From Motacilla alba alba (lineage: Eukaryota; Chordata; Aves; Passeriformes; Motacillidae), in NCBI RefSeq assembly GCF_015832195.1, contig NC_052031.1:8495850-8559849 (forward strand): a stretch of DNA of 64,000 nucleotides, written 5' to 3'. The translations under genes and the position numbers were made by a program. This document shows positions 1-8,180 of this stretch, one piece after another. The notes under the pieces were generated by a model that saw only the letters and a program-made list of their open reading frames with translations, was not told the origin of the DNA and made no database searches. Positions within the stretch are counted from its first letter, which is position 1, and every line of letters begins with the position of its first letter.

Positions 1-3000
1 AGAAGAGCTGAGCATTTGCTGGGGCAGGAGAGCTGAAAGTAAGCAAGATTTTGCTCTGCAGTTACTAAATCTCCCAGCTGCATCAGTCAGTGGTGGATGG
101 GGAAGAGGATGGGGTAGTTAAAGATGCGTCTATAACTGCAGGAGTGCTTCAAGAAACCACAGCATGTCACAGCTCCTTTGTGTTCAGACAGCAATTAAAA
201 CTTTAGACCTTCTCTTAATGGCAGTTACAGGTTTTCATCTCTGGGTTTTCATCTTATGAAGTGAGAATCTGTGCTGGAAATGTTAAGGTATTCCAGTGAG
301 TGATGTGAGAATCAATGCAATGTCATATGATAGATTTCCTTTATTGTGTGCCCCAGTCTAAAATTGTGTTCTAAAAAAATCATGCGTGTATAAAACTAAA
401 ACTACACACAATTCAATTGAAATATGTTGTAATACAGAAAAAGTCCTATATTCTCCACATGTGTTAATATAATATGCTATAATCTTTAATCACATATCTC
501 ATCCTTTATTCCCACATTTTCCCTGATCCATTATTGAAAAATTCTCTTCTTCACTTAGACTTAACTTCTACATATTAGTTCATGTCATTACTATACTAGA
601 AATTGTCACTGCTCCTGTGATGTTTTTAGGGTGCTCTCACTGCATAGACCTTACTTAATCCATGTATTTTAGATACTTTTACAAGTTTGAGGTGCTTTTA
701 TTATTATGTTATAGATTTAATATATAGAAGAGGTAGCAAACTGTCTTCTAATAGAAGATTGCCAGCTTTAGAAAACCAGGGGATGATTTTTGAGTAATAG
801 TCCCTATTTTAATACTCTTCGTCTAGCACTGCTTTCAGTCTAAGAGAAACAGTGTGTATTTATCACTCATTTTCATGCAGCTGGAGATAACCTGTGACCT
901 TCATCCAAACTGCAGAACTCCTCAAGCACAGAAGTGACATTCAGCTTCCCTAAGCAGCACATCCTCCTTGTCTGCTGCCTCATTTAACAGCCTCATTTCA
1001 ACCTCTAGAGCAGATGCAGAAGGTTTTCATATACCAATCTCATTCATGAATGTCATTTTCAGGACAGCATCACTTACTAAAGAATGGAAGGGTCTGTTTC
1101 ATAATTCATATATGTTTAATTCATACAGTGTAGACAGTCTTGTTTCTATCTATCTTCTGAATAATAATCTTTTTTAATTAATTGAAAGGTACTTGCATAC
1201 ATATTTTCTGAGTGTTTCTCTAGGTTCTACTTTATAAGGAAGAGTAGAGAACATCCAAACCAGAAGGTTGATTGCCTTCTAAGGAAAAGAAAACAAAAAT
1301 TAAACATTTTTCAAATTGTGGCTGTCCTAAAATTTCCCTGCAGAAATGCAGATTCCTAATTTAACCCTACCGATTTGATTTACTTTGCTGCTTTTCATGG
1401 ATATTTTAGTTAGGTTTATTGGCTGAGGGGGATGCCCCAGCCCAGATTTGGATGTTCTCACCAGTGACATCCACAAACATATATCATTCCTATGTGGAAA
1501 TGTGGCCATGCCTGAGAGCAAGCCTTGCTTGCTGTAAACGGTGGAACTTTGTCAGAGGACCAGGATTCCTGCATTGTGACACAATACATAGGAAAAAGCA
1601 TGACTGAAGGTAACCTTTGGCTTTTAAAACAGGATTTACTTAGCACTGTTAAAAACAACTATGGTAGTAATTTAAATCTAATAAACAAGAGCATTATTCT
1701 CAGCTGATTTGTTTTTCTCCACATTGAATGAATTAAGATGCAGTCTCACTCCCACTGAAGTCATGGCAAGTGTTTGGCCACTGAAGTAGATGAAGCAAGA
1801 TCAAATTCACACTCCTCACTTTTTTCATCTTACATAAGTAAACTAAAGACAGGCAGTTCTTTCTCCTCTGCTGAAGGATGACAGTGCTAAATCATCAGCT
1901 CCACATGGAAATTAGCCATGTTTAAGGATTCTTTAGTTTCATGCAGTGTTTTGCACACAGGATTTTCTTCCCCCTAAGAGTGATCCATTTTTTAAACATG
2001 GTGAAAAAGCAAACAGAGAACATTTTAGTGCCAGGAATTCTTTTGAAAATTTGACTGGATGAGTACACTTGTTTAATGTTTTAAATGGTCCTTTGAAAAT
2101 GCTACTTTACAATGTCAGGCATTCTGTTCTCTATATTGTTTTAGCTTTAAACCTGTTTCATTTTATAACTGATGTTTGACTGTTGCATCAGAGCAGTTAG
2201 TTTGTTAAGTTTCAGTACAGCTGGATTATTTCCATGTCATGCATCATTTAACTATCCATATAAAACATAGTTAAAACTGTACAGCTCCTTGAGCCTCATT
2301 TAAACTGTCTGTGACACTGCAGTAATCCCAGTACTCTGATGGGGTGTTGCACAACTATGACTGGTTGGAATGTGGTAAACTGGTGATGTAAATGAGAGCC
2401 TAGAAATGAGTTTGCATTTTGCAGCTGTGCTTGCTCTGCTGGAAGATGGAATAAAACCAGAGAAAACCCTGCTCCTGTGGTAGTACCAGCAGCTGTAAAT
2501 CTGAATGCTTATGAAAATGAAGGAGAATGTGCTGAGTGAAGAAGTGGTGTTTTCCCCTTGTTTGTTATTTAATTAATTTTTGATGGTTTGTTATTTCTGA
2601 GAAAAATCTATCTCAGATTCCTTTGTGGAAAAACGTGAAGTGTTTACGTGAGAGCGAAGATCCTACTACTGGAAGATTGTATAGTTACACGAAAGACTTT
2701 GCCTGTTTTGCCGCAAAAATTCTTTCTGGAGGCAGTGATCATTGAGTCTTAAAGTATACCCTAGCTTGACGATGGATGGGCACTGCTGTCCATGCAAGGA
2801 AAGTCTTTTTTATATGCAGTGAACTAAATATAAATCTGAAGACATTTAGTAATAGGAAAACCAGCAAATTTCTTTCTTTTTTCAGAGATTTTTTTTCTTT
2901 TTTTAAGCTAGTGAACTTGAAGGTCAGATCCAACTATATGTTGCATTTTCTGTCATATAATTATCATACATATATATAACGTCCTGGAGAGCAGCTTCCA

Positions 3001-4180
3001 GTCACTGACATCAACAGTTTACACAGCAGTTGAACTAAGAATAACCTTAGAGAACTGGCCCATATCAACCTCTTAAGTGTAAACTGTAGCTCACAACAGT
3101 TTTTTATGTTTTCATAGTCACAGAAGGGCCTCAATTGGATAAAAGAAGAATTGTGCTCAAAAAATACAGAACTATGCTGCTGAATGTTCACTTCATTAAA
3201 TCTTGAAAAATGAGAGGAAACAAAACTGAAAGAGTGACACCTGGCAAATAATTTTTGCTCCCTTGTAAAAAGAAGGATGGGACAACATCAAAAACATCTT
3301 CCCTAGAAGAATGTGGGGAAGATACATGATAAATGGCATCAGCTCAGAAGAGGGTTCAAAACTCTTTCTATGACTGCTTTTACTAAATGGCATCTGTTAA
3401 GCAAATCCAATTCAGAGCAGATTCAGAAATCCCAACATTATTCTCATTCTACGCACTAATGGGAGGGAGTGATCCTCCTGACATCAGTGTCTGTCTAGCC
3501 GTGGACATCTGTAGTCACTGTGCACGTACTCAAGTCACATCCTGTTTCCCTTTCCTCCCTCCCCATTTCTGCAGTTCCCCAAAGAAGTGTTGGGGAGTAT
3601 AATCTCTCCTGTACTCACAGTCATTTGGAGGTAAATACACAAAGAGATAGCAGAAAGAGACAGAAGTTCCTGTTCTGGGAGTGACAGAGGCACATTTTAG
3701 CACAAATTTGAAAAAAAAAGACATTCTACTTTCTGAACAAAATTGTGGCTATACAAGTGTTTTGCATGGTGTTGAACTATAGAGTTTGAAAGCTAAGAGC
3801 TTATTGAAGGCACTAAAAATTTGTAATTAAGTTATGTGGCATTTTTAGGAGGGTATTAAATCTTCGCATGTGTCATCCAAGCAACTTGGATTTCATTTAG
3901 GAGGATTTCTCACCAGATCTGTAACAAAATATTAGCCTACATGATATCCTGCCCCAAAAGTAATAAGTATAAAAAATACTAATAAAAAATGTTGCCCACC
4001 AATATTAAATAAAAGCCTACAATGGTATACCGAGTGTATTAATGGGTCATGTCACCCAAATGTATATTCGAGGATGGTTATGTGGGAGGATGCTTTTGTC
4101 TGCTTTGTCAAGGGAAGCTCTGGGGTTCCAAAGTTCCCGAGTGATGGGTCTGCACTTAGTGGCTGTTGGGTCGTTGGGTG
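1..4180. other. AT-rich non-coding flank upstream of the array
   Basis: I see no exon, RNA gene or recognisable mobile element here. Reading frames are short and lack domain-like composition. The last 150 bases or so (about 4040-4180) become less AT-rich and lead into array unit A. This stretch is not present ahead of units B-D, so it is the original single-copy 5' neighbour of the array. I looked for a SEMA3D signal-peptide exon (Met, hydrophobic run, then a Leu-Ser-Tyr-Lys-like end before a GT donor) and did not find one. Confidence 0.6.
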
Positions 4181-4351
4181 CCAAGGGCCATGAGGAGCTC
4201 CCTGACCGGGCTGGGGATGGCGGCCGGGGCTGGCCTGTGATGCGCTCTGGGTTCTGTGACAGAACAGGTGTGTCACAAGGCCGTGTCACAATGGGGGCAG
4301 CTACGAAAGGCCACAGCGGGTGCCACTGCCCCAGTAGAGCCTGGGCAAGCG

Positions 4352-4645
4352 GTGAGTGCACAGCAGTGAGGAGACGGGGCTGGAGGAGGGCAGGGGCTGG
4401 AGGAGGGCAGGGGCAGAAGCTCCGGTACCGGGCCCTGTGTTCTGCCCCCACACCCAGGGCCCGGCCCCCGGGAGGGAGCGCCTTGCTGAGGGCGCGGCGC
4501 TTGCTGGGGCAGCGATGCAGGCCTCGCCGCCTGCCAGCTGCCGGGGGCCCTCTCCTCCCTGCCGCCACATCCCTGCAGCTCCTGCCCTCCACTGACTCTG
4601 TCCGTTCCGGCCCCACTGAACCCTTTTCTGTGTGTCCTCCTGCAG
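4352..4645 (+). other. Inferred 5'UTR intron of copy A (294 bp)
   Basis: The donor is GCG/GTGAGT (intron begins 4352). The acceptor is a pyrimidine-rich stretch ending CCTCCTGCAG at 4645, and the coding exon begins ACCATGG. The intron is GC-rich and contains a short duplicated AGGAGGGCAGGGGCTGG-type motif. It is 2 bp shorter than in B-D, which puts the upstream open frame out of register with the coding sequence. Splicing is inferred from signals only. Confidence 0.7.
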
Positions 4646-4648
4646 ACC

Positions 4649-6871
4649 ATGGCTTTACTGTCATTGGTATTCGTGCTCGTGCAAAGCCTGATCCAGTACC
4701 CCCAGCCGGCTGGGGATGGGCTGGATGAGGCCACGCACCGGCGAATGCAGGAGCGTCAGGAGCTGCTGGACCGTGAGATGGCTCGGCTGCTGCAGGAGCT
4801 GGAGCAGCAGGATGAGGGCTGGGGAGCCGTTCTTTTTGGCGTCCTGCAGCAGTGGCCATTCTGGGTCCTTGCTGGAGTCCTGCTCCTCTTGGGCCTGTGG
4901 TTTGGCTGCAGGAGAAGGAGCAGTGAGGCCAGCAGCAGCAGCAAGGACCTGAACTCCTGCAAGACCCTGGGAGATGAGGGAGGAAAAGACCAAGAAGAAG
5001 ACAGCGTTGGTTCAGAGGAAGGTGGAGAAAACACTGGTGTGACTGTGGAGGAAGACGACAGCGGCAGCGGAAAGGACAGCGAAGGCAGTCCTGTGGCTGC
5101 AAAGGGTGAAGACGATGTGCCAGGAGATAATACTGGTGAAGGAACTGCAGAAGAACCTGGCAACGTTGCTGAAAATGAAGAAGACCTCGATGAAGAAAAT
5201 GATGGGGAAAACAAGGATGTACAGGTGGAGCAAGACAAGGACACTGGAAAGGAAGAAGGAGGAGATGGAAATGAAGAAAAGACCAATGGTGTGAATATGA
5301 AGGTGGGCAGCAACGAGGATGTGAATGAAGGGGAAGACAACGCAGATGGACAGGAAGAGTACATGGATGTGAAGGTGCAGGAAAGCAGTGATGCCAGTGA
5401 ACAGAGGAGCAGGGATTGCACTGGGCAGGAAGACAGCAGTGAACGTGGGAATGAAGCAGCCCATAGTGGTTTTGCTGCCACTGAGGAAGAAAAGAAGGAA
5501 GTTCTAGAAGAAGATGGCAATGATAGAAAGCAGGATGAAGAACAGGGTGATGTGGATGTGGAGGCAGACAAGAAGGAGGATGGAAAAGAAGGTGAACAAG
5601 GTAATGTGGCTGCCAGTGAAAAGGAAGACAAGGATGGTGGCAAGGAAGAAAGCGGCAGCGGTGGAATCGAAGACAGAGAGGACACCCGAGATGTTGGGAA
5701 TGAGCAAGGCAACCTTTTAGTGGACCACATAAAGTGGCCTGTGGAGGACCTGGAGAGAGGTTGCTCAGTGACAGCTGAGCTGATGAAGAGCTTCAGCCGT
5801 GTCTTTGTTGGCAGCACGAACAATAGCTTCTACCCCGTGCCTCAGGAAGCCATTGGGGTGGGCAGTGCCTTTGAAGGCTGGAGTCCCCGTGACTGGGATG
5901 GCGTGTACCGTGTGCTGGTCCCACTGGATCCCCCACCAGGGCACGCCTTCGAGCTGGAGCTGAACAGTGAAGGGCAGATGGCAGCAAGGACCTTCAGCAT
6001 CCGTGTGGAGCTGGTGTGCACGTGCAGGATGGAGGAGCTGGACGAGAAGCTCTTGTGCTTCCTGCACTACTCGCGGAAGGAGCTGCGGCGGAAGCAGCAG
6101 CGCAGCCTCCTAGAGACACTCTGCACCGGCTCCTACCTGGACGTGGAAAAAACCTCCCGCTGGTTCCACCACCTGGTGAGATGCTCGTGGCTGCACGTGC
6201 CTCAGTCATACTCGTGGCACTTGGTGTTTCAGCCCAGCAGCCGGTCCTGCCGATTCCAGCTGAGCAAAGGCAAGGAGAGCCTGACGGTGGAGATGCTCTT
6301 TGGGGTGCGCCAAGAGGACTCGGACATCTTTGTGGTCAGCCAGCCCACGGAGGCCCAGAAAGGTGGCTCCCTCAGCTTTGTGAGCAGCCAGCCCGCCCAG
6401 GCCAACTTCATTGCAAGCACAGAGTGGCCCGAGACGTACGCTGTGGCAGAGGCGAAATTCTTCCAGCACATCGCCAGGCAGCTGCCGTGTGAGAGCTTGC
6501 ACCTGAAATGTCTGCAGCTCTTCACCTGCATCCTGAGGGGCACAGGTTTTTCCAGCTCTACCTGGAAGACTGTGGTCATGCACGTGCTGACCACAGTACC
6601 TCTGTCCCGCTGGTGCAGGAGGGAATTTGCACGGCGGCTGTGGGACATCATGGCGTACCTGCGCCGCTGCCTGCAGCTGAAACGCCTGGACCACTTTGTG
6701 CTAGGCAATGAGAGGCTTCCTGCAGAGATCAGCTTGCCGCCGGCAATGCTAAGGGTTGAGCCGCTCAACCTCTTTGAGCGCCTGGCCCGAGATCCGGCCG
6801 CCCATGAAGAGGCGATGCAAGCTTATGGTCAGCTGCGATTTCGCCTCTGGGTGCTGCTCTCTAACCAGTGA
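4649..6871 (+). CDS. ITPRIPL1-like: ITPRIPL1-like Mab-21 family membrane protein, copy A
   Basis: 740 residues in one exon. The start MALLSL is chosen because ACCATGG is a strong Kozak context and lies just after a consensus 3' splice site. Residues 1-18 are hydrophobic (signal peptide or anchor). Residues about 25-57 are charged and helical, a likely short coiled coil. Residues 70-86 form a transmembrane helix followed by CRRR. Residues about 105-350 are Glu/Asp/Gly/Lys-rich and probably disordered. Residues about 355-735 resemble the Mab-21 domain of ITPRIP proteins, including GVGSAFEGWSP, VLVPLDPPPGH, LCTGSYLDVEKT and FGVRQEDSDIF. Known family roles are IP3-receptor modulation (ITPRIP) and a cell-surface immune ligand (ITPRIPL1); the role of this paralogue is unknown. 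It is longer than human ITPRIPL1 (about 555 residues by recall) because of the acidic linker. Private residues are G388, N391 and I451. ITPRIP or ITPRIPL2 affinity is possible but less likely. Confidence 0.87.
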   Translation: MALLSLVFVLVQSLIQYPQPAGDGLDEATHRRMQERQELLDREMARLLQELEQQDEGWGAVLFGVLQQWPFWVLAGVLLLLGLWFGCRRRSSEASSSSKDLNSCKTLGDEGGKDQEEDSVGSEEGGENTGVTVEEDDSGSGKDSEGSPVAAKGEDDVPGDNTGEGTAEEPGNVAENEEDLDEENDGENKDVQVEQDKDTGKEEGGDGNEEKTNGVNMKVGSNEDVNEGEDNADGQEEYMDVKVQESSDASEQRSRDCTGQEDSSERGNEAAHSGFAATEEEKKEVLEEDGNDRKQDEEQGDVDVEADKKEDGKEGEQGNVAASEKEDKDGGKEESGSGGIEDREDTRDVGNEQGNLLVDHIKWPVEDLERGCSVTAELMKSFSRVFVGSTNNSFYPVPQEAIGVGSAFEGWSPRDWDGVYRVLVPLDPPPGHAFELELNSEGQMAARTFSIRVELVCTCRMEELDEKLLCFLHYSRKELRRKQQRSLLETLCTGSYLDVEKTSRWFHHLVRCSWLHVPQSYSWHLVFQPSSRSCRFQLSKGKESLTVEMLFGVRQEDSDIFVVSQPTEAQKGGSLSFVSSQPAQANFIASTEWPETYAVAEAKFFQHIARQLPCESLHLKCLQLFTCILRGTGFSSSTWKTVVMHVLTTVPLSRWCRREFARRLWDIMAYLRRCLQLKRLDHFVLGNERLPAEISLPPAMLRVEPLNLFERLARDPAAHEEAMQAYGQLRFRLWVLLSNQ

Positions 6872-7196
6872 GAGGAGTTCCCTGCACAGATCTGTGCTGG
6901 TGGGGTCACACCTGATGGCAGCCACGTGAACTCTGCACTGCTGTTCCCTTTGTCACTGGCAATCCTGAAGCTGCTTTCCTGCTCCTGTGGAAGGAAGATG
7001 CTGCAGCACACGGATTCCTTGGGCACACACATCTCAGAGCAGCCGTGCCCTTCACCTTCCAGTTACAGCGGTGCTGCTGACCAAGTCTCTGAGGCAGAAA
7101 CTTGCTCCACCTGCACATCCTCACGGAAGACAGTGAAGCTGGGAGAGGTTGCTTGGAACACCTTGAAGACAGCAGCCTAGCCTCTTAGGGGCCTAT

Positions 7197-7407
7197 TGTA
7201 GTTAGTTAATTATAGCAGAAGCTTTAGTTGTAGTTGCAGTTGTAGCTGCAGCTTTAGTTGTAGTTGTAGCTGTAGTTGTAGCTGCAGTTATAGCTTTAGT
7301 TGTAATTGTAGCTTTAATTAGACTTGTTTATTAGCATTAACTAGACTGGAATTAGACTTGTTTATTAGCATTAACTAGACTTGAATGAGGCTTGTTTATT
7401 AGTATTC
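7197..7407 (+). repeat. 3'UTR minisatellite, copy A
   Basis: Two adjacent tracts. The first (about 7197-7315) is a degenerate 6-bp repeat of TAGTTG/TAGCTG type. The second has 34-bp units starting AATTAGACTTG and ending ACTAGACTGG or ACTAGACTTG at 7316-7349 and 7350-7383, plus a shortened AATGAGGCTTG unit. Confidence 0.85.
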
Positions 7408-7531
7408 CTTCAAGAGGCCCTTTAGTGTTGTCAATTTTGCAAAGTTACCCTTAGTTTAGAGAACTGCCCTGCCCTCCTGTAGTCAATTGTCTGCTTTTAA
7501 ATAATATTTGAATATCTATGTTTGAAAAAAT

Positions 7532-7537
7532 AATAAA
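7532..7537 (+). terminator. Polyadenylation signal, copy A
   Basis: AATAAA about 660 bases after the stop codon, followed by GAGATCAGTTTCTC and a T/G-containing stretch (GTGTGTCATTCTTTG) suited to cleavage and polyadenylation. Confidence 0.75.
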
Positions 7538-7751
7538 ATGAGATCAGTTTCTCAAATGGCCTGAAGTGTGTCATTCTTTGTATTTAATCCTCTGTATCTT
7601 AGAGAATGTCCTTCCTCTATCCCTATCTGAAGTAAAGACTTTTGGCAAACAGAGAAGTTGGCTATATTAAGTATTCTGTCTCTCAAGCATTCCCATAGAA
7701 ATGCTTGAAGCCCAGGGCCATGAGGAGCTTCCTGACCGGGCTGGGGACGGC

Positions 7752-7760
7752 GGGCGGGGC
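7752..7760 (+). promoter_or_regulatory. GC box upstream of copy B
   Basis: GGGCGGGGC is a perfect Sp/KLF-type GC box, about 120 bp upstream of the inferred donor and just inside the duplication junction. No TATA box is visible, so a GC-rich TATA-less promoter is plausible. Two GTGTCACAA copies 13 bp apart lie between it and the donor. Confidence 0.5.
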
Positions 7761-7881
7761 TTGCCTGTGATGCGCTCTGGGTTCTGTGACAGCACAGGTG
7801 TGTCACAAGGCCGTGTCACAATGGGGGCAGCTACGAAAGGCCACAGCGGGTGCCACTGCCCCAGTAGAGCCTGGGCAAGCG

Positions 7882-8177
7882 GTGAGTGCACAGCAGTGAG
7901 GAGACGGGGCTGGAGGAGGGCAAGGGCTGGAGGAGGGCAGGGGCAGAAGCTCCGGTACCGGGCCCTGTGTTCTGCCCCCACACCCAGGGCCCGGCCCCCG
8001 GGAGGGAGCGCCTTGCTGAGGGCGCGGCGCTTGCTGGGGCAGCGGTGCAGGCCTCGCCGCCTGCCAGCTGCCGGGGGCCTTCTCCTCCCTGCCGCCACAT
8101 CCCTCCGGCTCCTGCCCCACACTGACTCTGTCCGTTCCGGCCCCACTGAACTCTGCATTCTGTGTGTCCTCCTGCAG
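7882..8177 (+). other. Inferred 5'UTR intron of copy B (296 bp)
   Basis: The same GTGAGT donor (7882) and CCTCCTGCAG acceptor (ends 8177) as copy A, 3 bases before the start codon. The acceptor side reads CTCTGCATTCTG where A reads CCCTTTTCTG. Unspliced, this intron stays open in the coding frame. Confidence 0.7.
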
Positions 8178-8180
8178 ACC

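Noticed and set aside
4270..4291. Pair of GTGTCACAA repeats as a specific transcription-factor site
   Set aside because: The repeat is real and present in all units, but I cannot assign it to a factor with confidence.
4042..4728. 228-residue frame upstream of and overlapping copy A
   Set aside because: It runs through the promoter, inferred exon 1 and intron, then overlaps the coding start out of frame. It has no domain-like content.
4756..5823. 355-residue Ser/Pro-rich frame on the minus strand of each copy
   Set aside because: It is the antisense shadow of the purine-rich acidic linker; its composition follows from the codons of the + strand.
6926..7180. 84-residue frame in the 3'UTR, present in all four copies
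   Set aside because: Conservation is no higher than the surrounding duplicated UTR, it has no recognisable motif, and it lies after a long main frame.
7701..8180. 900-residue form of copies B-D as the true protein
   Set aside because: The first 160 codons cross a consensus GT-AG intron, copy A cannot encode them in frame, and ACCATGG directly after the acceptor is a better start. Kept as a finding, not as the annotated start.
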